Shown: in pieces, positions 46,863 to 56,233 of the stretch | Layout: every line of letters starts with the position of its first letter | How positions within the stretch are numbered: position 1 is the stretch's first letter | Assembly: GCA_025934255.1 (NCBI GenBank) | Contig: JAICYJ010000015.1 | Coordinates: forward strand, 1-60,010 | Reading direction: 5' to 3' | DNA: 60,010 nucleotides | Source of the DNA: Thermoleophilia bacterium | Lineage (GTDB): Bacteria > Actinomycetota > Thermoleophilia > Gaiellales > JAICJC01 | The notes under the pieces: generated by a model | The model's database searches: none | The model's input: the letters and a program-made list of their open reading frames with translations, nothing else | Told to the model about the DNA's origin: nothing | Translations under genes and position numbers: made by a program

Positions 46863-47348
46863 GTGCAGGAGGTCAGCATCTACGGGGTCTCGTTCGACAT
46901 GGTCGGGAAGCAGCCGATCGTGCTGCTCAAGACCCTGGACGGGAACAAGTTCCTGCCGATCTGGATCGGCCACCCGGAGGCGGCGGCGATCCTGGTCAAG
47001 CTGCAGGGCTCGCCCACGCCGCGGCCGATGACCCACGACCTGGTCGCCGACATGCTGGTCGAGATGAACGCCCAGGTCACCAAGATCGCCGTCACCGAGC
47101 TGCGCGAGAGCACCTTCTATGCCGTGATCACGCTGCAGGTGAACGGCTCGGAGATCGACGTCGACTCGCGGCCGTCGGACGCGCTGGCGCTGGCGGTGCG
47201 CACCAGCGCGCCGATCTTCGTGGCCGACCAGGTGATCGACGACTCGGCCATCGAGTTCGGCGGCGAGCCGGAGGACGAGGCCGAGGTGGTCGACGAGTTC
47301 AAGAAGTTTTTGGAGAACGTGAACCCGGACGACTTCGCAGCCAGCTGA
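46863..47348 (+). CDS. Bifunctional nuclease family protein (DUF151)
   Basis: This 161-residue protein of the BFN/DUF151 family has homologues reported to have both RNase and DNase activity. It shows VLLKTLDGNKFLPIWIGHPEA, an N-terminal signature, then TFYAVITLQVNG and SRPSDALALAVRTSAPIFVADQV, the most conserved block. An acidic C-terminal tail (EPEDEAEVVDEFKKFLENV) is also common. In actinobacteria it is usually an isolated gene and its role is poorly known. The start GTG is supported by conservation and by CATAAT upstream. Confidence 0.9.
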   Translation: MQEVSIYGVSFDMVGKQPIVLLKTLDGNKFLPIWIGHPEAAAILVKLQGSPTPRPMTHDLVADMLVEMNAQVTKIAVTELRESTFYAVITLQVNGSEIDVDSRPSDALALAVRTSAPIFVADQVIDDSAIEFGGEPEDEAEVVDEFKKFLENVNPDDFAAS

Positions 47349-47365
47349 GCAGGCTGCGCCGGAAG

Positions 47366-48481
47366 CTACAGTCGCTCAGCCTGCCGGTCGAGGTCGCGCC
47401 CGATCACCAGGCGCTGCACCTCGGCGGTACCGTCCACCACCTGCAGCATCTTCGCCAGCGCGATGAACCGCGCCAGCGGGTGGTCGTTCAGCCAGCCGTA
47501 GGCGCCCATCGCCTCGCTGCAGGTGATCGCCGCGCGCAGGGCGGCGTCCGGAGCGAACCGCTTCGCGTGCGCCACCGCCACCGGCCCATCGGGTGTGCCC
47601 AGCCGCTCCGCGGCTGCCTGCACCAGCAGGCGTGACGCCTCGAGGTCGGTGGCGGCGTCCGCCAGCTGCCAGCGGATGCCCTGGAAGTCCAGCACCCGCT
47701 CGCCGAATGCCTGCCGGTCGCGGGCGTAGCGCAGGGCCGTGTCGAGCGACTCCGCGTGCAGGCCGGTTGCGATCGCGGCGATGTCGCAGCGGGCGACGTC
47801 GATCGCGGCCAGCGCCGCCCGCATGCCCGTCCCGGCCGCCACCAGCTCCTGCGCCGGCGCGTCCTCCAGCAGCATCTCGCCGATCGGCAGGAACGCCGAG
47901 GCGGCCTTGTCGTAGATGCGCGGGAACGAGACGCCGGGCGCTTGCCCGTCGACCGCCATGATCGCGATGTCGCGGTGGCCGGCACCCTCGCCCGTGTGGC
48001 ACACGACCAGGAACAGATCGGCCTCGCCCGCCAGCGACACCCACGCCTTGCGGCCGCTGACCCGCCAGCCCTGCCCGTCCGGACGAGCAACCGTCGTGAT
48101 CGCGGTGGCGTCTGATCCGGCCTGCGGCTCGGTCAGCGAGAAGCCGCCCAGCGCGTCGCCGGCCCGCAGCCGCTCACCCCACGTCGCGATCAGCTGCGGC
48201 GACCCGGCGCCGTGCAGGGCGGCCGCCACGGCGTTGTGCATCGACAGCGAGAAGGCGAACGCGGCGTCTCCGCGTCCCAGCTGCTCGAACACCCGCATGC
48301 CGTCCGGGTACGACAGCCCCAGGCCGCCGGCGGGCTCCGACACGAACAGCGCGGTCAGTCCCGAGGCCGCCGCCAGCTCGCGCGGGTAACGGCCGCTGCG
48401 CTCCCAGCCCGGCAGCTCCGCGCGTACGTGGTCGTCGACCAGGGCCCGTGCCCGATCGACGCTCGGCTCCGCGGCGGTCAT
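47366..48481 (-). CDS. Acyl-CoA dehydrogenase family protein
   Basis: This 371-residue flavoprotein of the acyl-CoA dehydrogenase family has the FAD and substrate segments FSLTEPQAGSDATAI near residue 118 and GRKAWVSLAGEADL. The C-terminal helical domain includes DRQAFGERVLDFQGIRWQLAD and SEAMGAYGWLNDHPLARF. The catalytic base expected near the C-terminus could be the glutamate in DGTAEVQRLVIGRDL. It should oxidise acyl-CoA to trans-2-enoyl-CoA in fatty acid or amino acid breakdown. The specific substrate is not clear. It is monocistronic and convergent with the nuclease gene. TATGAT lies 6 bases before its ATG. Confidence 0.88.
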   Translation of the reverse strand: MTAAEPSVDRARALVDDHVRAELPGWERSGRYPRELAAASGLTALFVSEPAGGLGLSYPDGMRVFEQLGRGDAAFAFSLSMHNAVAAALHGAGSPQLIATWGERLRAGDALGGFSLTEPQAGSDATAITTVARPDGQGWRVSGRKAWVSLAGEADLFLVVCHTGEGAGHRDIAIMAVDGQAPGVSFPRIYDKAASAFLPIGEMLLEDAPAQELVAAGTGMRAALAAIDVARCDIAAIATGLHAESLDTALRYARDRQAFGERVLDFQGIRWQLADAATDLEASRLLVQAAAERLGTPDGPVAVAHAKRFAPDAALRAAITCSEAMGAYGWLNDHPLARFIALAKMLQVVDGTAEVQRLVIGRDLDRQAERL

Positions 48482-48487
48482 CCGCGG

Positions 48488-48493
48488 ATCATA
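48488..48493 (-). promoter_or_regulatory. -10 element of the acyl-CoA dehydrogenase gene
   Basis: TATGAT on the minus strand lies 6 bases before the ATG at 48481. With a usual -10 to start distance, transcription begins at the A of the ATG. Confidence 0.45.
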
Positions 48494-48558
48494 GGACTGC
48501 GGCTTGCCTCGGCGGGCGACTCCTGCTTTGCTAGGGGGTCCACGAGAAAGGAGCCCCG

Positions 48559-48912
48559 ATGCAGCGCAATGGGAGCGGCGCGGCAGGGTTTGCGGAGCGG
48601 CGGGTGCAGGGCGTCGGCGACGACGGCGCCGATGACCGGATCACGATCTGGATCGAGCGCCGTGCCGGGGCGGTGTGGGCCGTCGGCCGCGCGGTCGGCC
48701 TGGATGAGCGCGCCGACGGCGCGGTGCACGCGGACGACTACGTGTTCGAGGGATTCGAGATGGGCGATGCGCTGGAGGCGGCGAACGAGGCGCTGCAGGC
48801 CGATCTGGACGTGAGCCGCGACGAGGGCCGGCCGCAGTCGGTGGAGCCGTTCCAGGAACGAGAGCTGCTGGAGCCGCTGGAGCGGTGGTTCTTCGGCCGC
48901 TCCCCGCGGTAG
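48559..48912 (+). CDS. Hypothetical protein, 117 residues
   Basis: I do not recognise this protein. It is acidic, with a central beta-type segment RITIWIERRAGAVWAVGRAV and a predicted helical region DALEAANEALQADLDVSR. It has no signal peptide, membrane helix or cysteine. The GAGAAAGGAG ribosome-binding site ends 6 bases before ATG 48559, and a weak promoter TTGCCT-N17-TTTGCT precedes it. It is therefore unlike the leaderless genes around it. It lies between divergent and convergent neighbours and is not part of an operon. The good translation signals support a real gene. Confidence 0.65.
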   Translation: MQRNGSGAAGFAERRVQGVGDDGADDRITIWIERRAGAVWAVGRAVGLDERADGAVHADDYVFEGFEMGDALEAANEALQADLDVSRDEGRPQSVEPFQERELLEPLERWFFGRSPR

Positions 48913-48924
48913 GTAGATGGTGAT

Positions 48925-50190
48925 CTAGCCGAGCACGGTCACGGCCAGCAGCACCACGTTCATCGCGATCACCAGGCACGACACCAGCACGGCCAGGCCG
49001 TGCAGGATGCGGCCGTTGGCCATGTCGCCCATCACGTCGCGGCGGCGCGTCAGCCACACCAGCGGGATCACCGCGAACGGCAGCACCAGCGACAGCACCA
49101 CCTGGCTGGCCACCAGCGTGCTCAGCACGTTCGCGCCCAGGGCGATCACCACGAGCGCCGGGATCATGGTGATGAACCGCCGCAGAAACACCGACACCTT
49201 CCACTGCATGAACCCGTCCACGATCATCTGGCCGGCCATCGTCCCGACCGTCGATGAGGACAGGCCGGAGGCCAGCAGGGCGATGCCGAACGCGTAGGCC
49301 GCACCCTCTCCCAGCAGCGGCTTCAGCGTGGCCTGGGCGTCCTCGAGCCCGCTTACCGGCACGCCGCTCGAGAAGAACACGGCGGAGGCCATGATTACCA
49401 TCGAGGAGTTGATCAGCCAGGCGCCGTTCATCGCCAGCGCGATGTCGACCAGCTCGCGGCGAAAGTGCTGGTGCTTGCTGTTGCCATCGAGCAGCTTGTT
49501 CCGCGGCTGCACCAGCCCGGAGTGCAGGTAGACGACGTGCGGCATCACGGTGGCGCCGACCATCGCCACCGCCACGTACACCGCGCCCGGGGTCAGGCTC
49601 GGCACGAGCATGCCGTGCAGGATCTCGGCCGGGTCGGGGTTGGAGATGAACACCTCGACGAAGAAGCACGCGCCGATCACGGCCACGAAGGCGATGATCA
49701 GCATCTCGAAGCGGCCGTACCCGCGCTGCTGGACGGCCAGCATCGCGAACGACAGCACCGCGGTTATCAACGCCGACGAGAACAGCCCCAGCCCGAACAG
49801 GATCTGCATGCCGACGGCCGCGCCCAGGAACTCCGCCAGGTCGGTGGCCATGGCCGCCGCCTCCGCGGCCAGCCACAGCCAGATCCGCGTGCGGCGGGTG
49901 CTGTGGGTGCGGATCGCCTGGGGCAGCGTCATGCCGGAGGCGATGCCGAGCTTGGCCGACAGCGACTGGATCAGGATCGCCATCAGGTTCGACAGGAGCA
50001 GCACCCACAGCAGCATGTAGCCGTAGTCAGCGCCGGCCTGGATGTTGGTCGCGAAGTTGCCGGGGTCCATGTAGGCCACGCTGGCGACGAAGGCCGGGCC
50101 CAGGAACGGCAGCACGCGCCGCACGCGCGCGAACGGTGACCGCAGGCCCTGGATCGGGGCGACGGCGGTCTGCAGCGATCGCGAGGTCAT
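48925..50190 (-). CDS. mntH: Nramp-family divalent metal transporter
   Basis: This 421-residue proton-coupled importer of Mn2+ (and Fe2+) has eleven predicted membrane helices. The metal site is built from DPGN at residues 42-45 (in VAYMDPGNFATNI) and the later MPHVVYLHSGL, supplying the Asp, Asn and Met ligands. Both are intact. The GTG/ATG overlap with the regulator gene upstream (ATGA, 50187-50190) makes a dtxR-mntH operon, so its transcription is expected to be shut off by excess metal. Confidence 0.93.
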   Translation of the reverse strand: MTSRSLQTAVAPIQGLRSPFARVRRVLPFLGPAFVASVAYMDPGNFATNIQAGADYGYMLLWVLLLSNLMAILIQSLSAKLGIASGMTLPQAIRTHSTRRTRIWLWLAAEAAAMATDLAEFLGAAVGMQILFGLGLFSSALITAVLSFAMLAVQQRGYGRFEMLIIAFVAVIGACFFVEVFISNPDPAEILHGMLVPSLTPGAVYVAVAMVGATVMPHVVYLHSGLVQPRNKLLDGNSKHQHFRRELVDIALAMNGAWLINSSMVIMASAVFFSSGVPVSGLEDAQATLKPLLGEGAAYAFGIALLASGLSSSTVGTMAGQMIVDGFMQWKVSVFLRRFITMIPALVVIALGANVLSTLVASQVVLSLVLPFAVIPLVWLTRRRDVMGDMANGRILHGLAVLVSCLVIAMNVVLLAVTVLG

Positions 50191-50840
50191 ACCGGCCCCA
50201 CCCGGATCCTCCCGGCCACGGCCACGCCCAGCGACTGCTCGACGCCGTCCACCTCCAGGGACACCGGGCCGTCGAACGGCGCCTTGTCCACCATCCGCAC
50301 GCGCGCCTCCGGCACCATGCCCAGGCTGGCCAGGTAGCGCAGCAGCGGGGCGTCGTCGGGGACGCGGCAGATCACGGCATCGTCACCCGGCTCCAGCTCG
50401 AGCAGCGCACGGCTGGTCTCGGCCGGTAGCTTCAGGTCGGGCCCCGGAATCGGATCGCCGTGGGGGTCGGTGTCCGGGTAGCCGAGCGCGCGATCGAGCG
50501 CCGCCTCGAGCTCCTCCGACAGCACGTGCTCGAGCCGTTCCGCCTCGACGTGCACGCTGTCCCATGGCAGCCCCAGCGCCTCGGTCAGGTATAGCTCCAG
50601 CAGCCGGTGGTGGCGCAGCACCTCGACCGCCACCCGGTTGCCGGCATCGGTCAGCTGCGCGCCGTGGTAGGGGCGGTGCTCGACCAGCCCCAGCTCCGCC
50701 AGCTTCTTGACCATCGCCGTGGCGGCTGCGGCCGATACGCCCATCTTCTCGGCGATCTCGTTGGTGGTCGCCGGTCTGTCCGACTGCGCCTGCAGCAGGT
50801 GGATCTGCTTGACGTAGTCCTGAACAGCTTCGGATTGCAT
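50187..50840 (-). CDS. DtxR-family metal-dependent regulator (MntR-like)
   Basis: This 217-residue repressor has a winged helix (residues 1-62, ATTNEIAEKMGVSAAAATAM), a dimerisation domain with metal-ligand residues (HHRLLELYLTEALG and VHVEAERLEHVLSEE, about 75-125) and a C-terminal SH3/FeoA-like domain (about 145-217). It is of the three-domain IdeR/DtxR architecture. The metal (Mn2+ or Fe2+) is not fixed by the sequence, but co-transcription with Nramp points to manganese. TAAACT lies 9 bases before the ATG. A GTTTA-N8-TAAAC palindrome overlies the promoter, implying autoregulation. Confidence 0.92.
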   Translation of the reverse strand: MQSEAVQDYVKQIHLLQAQSDRPATTNEIAEKMGVSAAAATAMVKKLAELGLVEHRPYHGAQLTDAGNRVAVEVLRHHRLLELYLTEALGLPWDSVHVEAERLEHVLSEELEAALDRALGYPDTDPHGDPIPGPDLKLPAETSRALLELEPGDDAVICRVPDDAPLLRYLASLGMVPEARVRMVDKAPFDGPVSLEVDGVEQSLGVAVAGRIRVGPV

Positions 50841-50849
50841 GCAAACCGA

Positions 50850-50878
50850 AGTTTAGCCAAGATTAAACCTGGAATCAA
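50850..50878 (-). promoter_or_regulatory. dtxR-mntH promoter with overlapping operator
   Basis: TTGATT (50873-50878) and TAAACT (50850-50855), read on the minus strand with exactly 17 bases between them, form the best sigma-70-type promoter in the window. An inverted repeat GTTTA (50851-50855) and TAAAC (50864-50868) with an 8-base centre covers the -10 and spacer, a position that would block RNA polymerase. The -35 contains the stop codon of mqnD. Confidence 0.6.
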
Positions 50879-51705
50879 CCGATTACGGCGAGCGGCGGCA
50901 GATCCCCTGCGACCAGGCCCGCCGCGCGCCCGGTTCGCTCGAGCACCGCCAGCGCCCGGGCACCCTCGGGGCCGAGGTCGACGGTGTGGTCGTTGACGTA
51001 CAGCTCGACGTAGGGCCAGATCACGCTCTCGTCCATCTCCTGGGCATGGCGGCGGATGGTGACCAGCGCCTCGTCGCGGTTGACCCATCCGTAGGCGATC
51101 GAGTCCCGCAGCAGGCTCGCGAACTCGGTGGCGACTCCGTCGGGAAGCGCCCGGTCGGCCAGGATCCCGCCCAGCGGCACGGGCGCATCCGCCAGCTGCT
51201 CGAACGAGGTGCCCAGGTCCTCGACCAGCGTCAGGCCGTCGCGCTGGTAGGTGAGCCGGCCCTCGTGGATCAGCACGCCCAGGTCGGCGTCGCCGCGCAG
51301 CAGCGCCGGCCCGATGTCGGTGAACACGGCCTGGCTGATCGTGCCCTGGTGTGGGTGCAGGCAGTGGTAGAGCAGCGTCGCTGTGGTGGTCTTGCCCGGG
51401 CACAGCACCCGCGACTGCGGTGACGGCTGCGTTCCCGGCCCCGCCGCGACCAGCAGCGGACCGACGCCGAACCCGAGCGCGGCGCCGCTGGCCAGCACCA
51501 CGAACCGGTCGGAGAGCAGCAGGGCGGCGTGAAAGCTGGCCTTGGAGATGTCGTAGCGGCCGCCGAACAGCCCGTCGTTCAGCTGCTGGACGTCGACCAG
51601 CTCCACGTCCAGCTCGAACCCGCGCATGTCGATGCGGCGCTCCAGGATCGCGTGAAAGGCGAACGTGTCGTTGGGGCAGGGAGAGATGCCGACGCGCAGC
51701 TTCAC
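50875..51705 (-). CDS. mqnD: 1,4-dihydroxy-6-naphthoate synthase
   Basis: MqnD converts cyclic dehypoxanthine futalosine to 1,4-dihydroxy-6-naphthoate in the futalosine route to menaquinone. The 276-residue periplasmic-binding-protein-like enzyme starts with RVGISPCPNDTFAFHA, the conserved MqnD N-terminus, then ISKASFHA and DADLGVLIHEGRLTY. The histidine expected in catalysis lies in this last block. It is the last gene of a nadBCA-mqnBD run, and its ATG overlaps the mqnB stop (ATGA). This organism would lack the classical men pathway, or have both; other mqn genes are outside the window. Confidence 0.93.
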   Translation of the reverse strand: MKLRVGISPCPNDTFAFHAILERRIDMRGFELDVELVDVQQLNDGLFGGRYDISKASFHAALLLSDRFVVLASGAALGFGVGPLLVAAGPGTQPSPQSRVLCPGKTTTATLLYHCLHPHQGTISQAVFTDIGPALLRGDADLGVLIHEGRLTYQRDGLTLVEDLGTSFEQLADAPVPLGGILADRALPDGVATEFASLLRDSIAYGWVNRDEALVTIRRHAQEMDESVIWPYVELYVNDHTVDLGPEGARALAVLERTGRAAGLVAGDLPPLAVIG

Positions 51706-52273
51706 GATGCCAGCATGCTATCCAGCCGCTCGCGCAGCGCATCCAGCGCCGGATCGAGCGACCAGCCGGCCAGATCGCGGTCGCCGGCCATGTTCGACAC
51801 CGCCCGCAGCATCGTGCAGGGGATCCCCACTGTCATTGCCGCCAAGGCAACAGTGTATCCCTCCATCTCCTCGAGTACCGCCCGCGGCTCCGCCGCGCGG
51901 CGCGATCGGGCCTGGTCGAGCGACTCCGATGCGCGTGCCACCGACAGCGCCAGCCCGTCCTGTCCGTCGAGCGCGGCTTCGTCGCTGTCTGCGAACCCCA
52001 GGTCGGCCGGCGTCTGGTCGCCGACCCCGACGCCGTGGCAGCGCACCAGCCCGGGGGCCAGCACCGCGCCGATCGGGGCCAGCTCGGCGTCGTAGCTTCC
52101 GGCCACCCCCGCCAGCACCACTCGCTGCGGCCGGTGCCGGGCGATCGCGTGCATCGCGCCCACGCCCGCCCGGGCCAGGCCGAACCCGCACAGCTCCAGC
52201 GGGGCGTGCGTGAGCGCCAGCCGCCGCGCCTCGAGCTCGGTCGGGACGAGCACGAGCGTGACGGCCGCACTGC

Positions 52274-52277
<4 letters not shown>
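51702..52277 (-). CDS. mqnB: Futalosine hydrolase
   Basis: MqnB cleaves hypoxanthine from futalosine in menaquinone synthesis. The 191-residue nucleoside-phosphorylase-fold protein has VLVPTELEARRL, VVLAGVAGSYDAEL and VLEEMEGYTVALA with the MEG motif of the nucleosidase class. Together with mqnD it supports the futalosine pathway. The GTG start at 52277 overlaps the nadA stop (GTGA). It is shorter than related MTA/SAH nucleosidases, as normal for MqnB. Confidence 0.88.
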
Positions 52278-53203
<926 letters not shown>

Positions 53204-53223
53204 GGTCTCGATATCGGGTTCGG

Positions 53224-54042
53224 TCAGGATGCTGATGGTGGTACCTCCAGTGCGATGTCGAGCGCGCGCACCGAGTGCGTGAGCGCCCCCACCGAGATCG
53301 CGTCGACCCCGGTCTCGGCCACCTCGCGGATGGTGTCGGTGGTGATGCCGCCGGACGCCTCCAGGCGTGCCCGGCCGGCCGTCGCTGCCACCGCCCGGCG
53401 CAGCTGCGCGGGCGGCATGTTGTCGAGCAGGATCACGTCCGCGCCGGCGTCGAGCGCCTGCTGCAGCTGGTCGAGCGTGTCGACCTCGACCTCGACCGGG
53501 CGTCCGGGATGGCGCAGGCGGACGCGTTCGACCGCTGCCGGCACGCCTCCGGCGACCGCCACGTGGTTGTCCTTGATCAGCACGGCGTCGTGCAGCCCGG
53601 CGCGGTGGTTGGTGCCGCCGCCGCAGGCCACGGCGTGCTTGTCCAGTGCGCGCAGGCCGGGGGCGGTCTTGCGCGTGTCCAGCAGCTGCACGCCGGTTCC
53701 GGCCACCCGGTCGGCGTAGCGCCGTGTGGTCGTGGCGATGCCGGACATCCGCTGCAGCAGGTTGAGCGCGGTGCGCTCGCCGGTCAGCAGCGCCCGCACC
53801 GACGCGTGCAGCCGGGCCACCACCTGGGGCGGGTGCTCGATGCGGTCGCCGTCCACGGCGAGCCGCTCGATGCGAGCCTCGCGGTCGAGTGCGAGCAGCA
53901 CCGCGAACGCCTGGTCGAGCCCGCAGATGACGCCCGCCTCGCGCACCACGACGTCGGCGCTGCCGCGCAGGTCGGCCGGCACGATCGCGTCGGTGGTGAC
54001 GTCGCCGCTGCCGACGTCCTCGGCCAGGGCGCGGGCGATCAC
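53224..54042 (-). CDS. nadC: Nicotinate-nucleotide pyrophosphorylase
   Basis: NadC turns quinolinate and PRPP into nicotinate mononucleotide and CO2. The 272-residue protein has RALAEDVGSGDVTTD, then the quinolinate and PRPP sites LLDTRKTAPGLRALDKHAV and CGGGTNHRAGLHDAVLIKDNH, followed by VEVEV and LEASGGIT. GTG 54042 is chosen because it overlaps the nadB stop (GTGA). ATG 54066 would add eight residues. Confidence 0.94.
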   Translation of the reverse strand: MIARALAEDVGSGDVTTDAIVPADLRGSADVVVREAGVICGLDQAFAVLLALDREARIERLAVDGDRIEHPPQVVARLHASVRALLTGERTALNLLQRMSGIATTTRRYADRVAGTGVQLLDTRKTAPGLRALDKHAVACGGGTNHRAGLHDAVLIKDNHVAVAGGVPAAVERVRLRHPGRPVEVEVDTLDQLQQALDAGADVILLDNMPPAQLRRAVAATAGRARLEASGGITTDTIREVAETGVDAISVGALTHSVRALDIALEVPPSAS

Positions 54043-55526
54043 ACTGTCTGGGGCTGGGCCGGGCACGGCATCCTGTGGGCGAGGGCGGGGTCTTCGGAGG
54101 GGAAATCGAGCCGCACGTGGGCGCCGCGGCTCTCGTGACGCCGGAGCGCGGCAGCGGCGATCAGCTGGGCGACGTCACGCGGGTTGGAGGCCGGCTGGTC
54201 GGCGAGCCACTCCAGCATCCGCTCCAGTCCGGCGGCCTCGCGCAGCGGTCCGGCGTCGCTCCACATCCGCCGCCGCAGCTCGGCCAGCGGCGCGCGGGCC
54301 AGCGGTTGCCGTGGCGGGTCGGTCTCCACCTGAACCGGCGCCGCGTCCAGCCCGGCGGCGACCGCGCGGTGCGAGAAGACGAAGCACTCGAGCAGCGAGT
54401 TCGACGCCAGCCGGTTCGCGCCGTGCACGCCGCTGGACGCGCACTCGCCCACGGCGTAGAGGCCGGCGATGTCGCTGGCGCCGTCCAGGCCGGTGGCGAT
54501 CCCGCCCATCAGGTAGTGCGCCGCCGGCGACACCGGCAACCGATCGCAGGTCAGGTCGAGGCCGGCGCGTGCGGCGCCCTCGACCAGGTTCGGGAACCGT
54601 TCGCGCACGGCGGCGGCGTCCAGGTGACCCAGCGTCAGGTAGCTGGCCTCTCCGGCGGCCAGGCGGTTCTGGATCTCCCGGGCCACGATGTCGCGAGGCG
54701 CCAGCTCGCCATCCGGGTGCACGTCCCGCATGAATCGCCGGCCGCGCTCGTCGACCAGGTGGGCGCCCTCGCCGCGCACCGCCTCGGAGATCAGGAAGGC
54801 CCGGTCGCCGACCGCCAGCGCCGTGGGGTGGAACTGCACGAACTCCATGTCCGAGATGGTCGCCCCGGCCCGGCGTGCGATCGCGATGCCGTCGCCGAGC
54901 GCTCCCGGCGGGTTGGTGGTGCGGGCGTACAGCGCGCCGGCGCCGCCGGTGGCGATCAGCGTCATCCGCGATCGCAGCGGCCGCAGCTCGTCGTGACCGA
55001 TCACCCATGCGCCGGCACAGCCGCCGCTCTCGGCGATCAGCTCCAGCATCGCGGTGTGCTCGAGCACGCTGATCAGCGGCTGGCAGCGGACGCGGGCGAT
55101 CAGCACCTCGGCGATGTGCTGGCCCGTGGCGCTGCCGCCCGCGTGCAGGATCCGGCGGCGGCCGTGGCCACCCTCGCGGCCCAGCGCCAGCCGGCCGTTG
55201 CGGTCGCGGTCGAACGGGACGCCCATGCGCTCCAGGTCGGCCATCCGGTGCGGGGCATCGGACACCAGCAGCTCCACCGCGCGGGGGTCGCAGAGCCCGC
55301 GTCCGACCAGCATCGTGTCGGCCATGTGCTGTGACGGGTCGTCATCGGGCCCGATCGCGGCTGCGACGCCGCCCTGGGCGTAGAACGAGTTCGACGACTG
55401 CAGCGATCCCTTGCTGACCAGGGTCACGCGTGCACCCAGCTCGGCCGCTTGCAGAGCCGCGTAGAGGCCCGCCAGGCCGGCGCCGGCGACGAGCAGGTCG
55501 ACCGTGTGATGGTCGTCTCGGATCAC
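54039..55526 (-). CDS. nadB: L-aspartate oxidase
   Basis: NadB oxidises L-aspartate to iminoaspartate using FAD, feeding NadA. The 495-residue flavoprotein has the dinucleotide motif VAGAGLAGLYAALQA near residue 12, VSKGSLQSSNSFYAQGGVA, and EFVQFHPTAL with catalytic residues. HYLMGGIATGLDG and GECASSGVHGANRLASNSL are also conserved. It heads the nadBCA-mqnBD operon. The GTG start at 55526 has TAATAT 9 bases upstream, predicting a leaderless mRNA. A CAAGT-N7-ACTTG inverted repeat precedes this. Confidence 0.95.
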   Translation of the reverse strand: MIRDDHHTVDLLVAGAGLAGLYAALQAAELGARVTLVSKGSLQSSNSFYAQGGVAAAIGPDDDPSQHMADTMLVGRGLCDPRAVELLVSDAPHRMADLERMGVPFDRDRNGRLALGREGGHGRRRILHAGGSATGQHIAEVLIARVRCQPLISVLEHTAMLELIAESGGCAGAWVIGHDELRPLRSRMTLIATGGAGALYARTTNPPGALGDGIAIARRAGATISDMEFVQFHPTALAVGDRAFLISEAVRGEGAHLVDERGRRFMRDVHPDGELAPRDIVAREIQNRLAAGEASYLTLGHLDAAAVRERFPNLVEGAARAGLDLTCDRLPVSPAAHYLMGGIATGLDGASDIAGLYAVGECASSGVHGANRLASNSLLECFVFSHRAVAAGLDAAPVQVETDPPRQPLARAPLAELRRRMWSDAGPLREAAGLERMLEWLADQPASNPRDVAQLIAAAALRRHESRGAHVRLDFPSEDPALAHRMPCPAQPQTV

Positions 55527-55535
55527 GGCCAGCGC

Positions 55536-55561
55536 ATATTAGCTCAAGTGACTAAAACTTG
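55536..55561 (-). promoter_or_regulatory. nadB promoter region with inverted repeat
   Basis: TAATAT (minus strand, 55536-55541) lies 9 bases before the nadB GTG. CAAGT (55545-55549) and ACTTG (55557-55561), separated by 7 bases, form an inverted repeat immediately upstream, in the -35 zone. It could be the operator of an NAD-responsive repressor; no such regulator is encoded nearby. Confidence 0.4.
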
Positions 55562-55566
55562 CCGTG

Positions 55567-55592
55567 GGGAATATGCGGGCGTCGGCGACGTT
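55567..55592 (+). promoter_or_regulatory. SigR/SigH-type promoter before the sigma/anti-sigma pair
   Basis: GGGAAT (55567-55572) and GTT (55590-55592) are separated by 17 bases. The consensus for disulfide-stress sigma factors of the SigR/SigH type is GGGAAT-N17/18-GTT. Placed directly before a SigR-like gene, this suggests positive autoregulation. Transcription would begin near 55600. Confidence 0.55.
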
Positions 55593-55603
55593 GACCGATT
55601 CGG

Positions 55604-56233
55604 ATGTTGCTGGTTGCTGATAGCGTGGGGCTCGTGGCCGATCCTCCTTCCGATCAGGCGGAGCCGACGGCCGCCGCCGAACGGGCGGCGGAGGCGCGCG
55701 ATCGCGTCCACTTCGAGGAGGAGGCGCTCGAGCACGCCGACCAGCTGTACCGGATTGCGCTGCGGCTGAGCGGCTCGCAGCAGACGGCCGAGGAGCTGGT
55801 GCAGGAGACATACCTGCGCGCGTTCCGTGGCTGGCGCGGGTACCGGCCGGGCAGCAACCTCGCGGCCTGGCTGGCGACCATACTGCGCAACGTGTTCCTC
55901 GACGAGGCCCGCAAGCAGAGCCGTCGGCCGGCCCAGGAGTCGTTCGAGGACACGTCCGAGTACTACCTCTACAACCACCTCTCCGAGGCCGGCGCCGAGC
56001 CGCAGGAGGCGGTGCTGAACCGCCTCTCCGGCGGCGCCATCGCCGAATCGCTGGGCGACATCCCACCCATGTTCCGCGAGGTGGTGGTGCTGGTCGACAT
56101 CGGGGATTTCAGCTACCAGGACGCCGCGGACATCCTCGGCATTCCGATCGGGACGGTCATGTCGCGGCTGCACCGCGGACGCCGTGCCCTCAAGCAGGCG
56201 TTGGCAAGCAGAGCATCGGAGGACGCGTCATGA
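55604..56233 (+). CDS. SigR/SigH-like ECF sigma factor
   Basis: This 209-residue ECF sigma factor of the disulfide-stress group is suggested by its zinc anti-sigma partner and the GGGAAT-type promoter. Region 2 (about 40-110) includes HADQLYRIALRLSGSQQTAE and ELVQETYLRAFRGWRGYRPG, with the NLAAWLATILRNVFLDEARK block that binds the -10. Region 4 (about 150-195) has FSYQDAADILGIPIGTVMSR. ATG 55604 fits a leaderless transcript from the GTT element; GTG 55634 is an alternative. The anti-sigma gene overlaps by 4 bp. Expected targets are thioredoxin and other thiol genes. Confidence 0.85.
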   Translation: MLLVADSVGLVADPPSDQAEPTAAAERAAEARDRVHFEEEALEHADQLYRIALRLSGSQQTAEELVQETYLRAFRGWRGYRPGSNLAAWLATILRNVFLDEARKQSRRPAQESFEDTSEYYLYNHLSEAGAEPQEAVLNRLSGGAIAESLGDIPPMFREVVVLVDIGDFSYQDAADILGIPIGTVMSRLHRGRRALKQALASRASEDAS

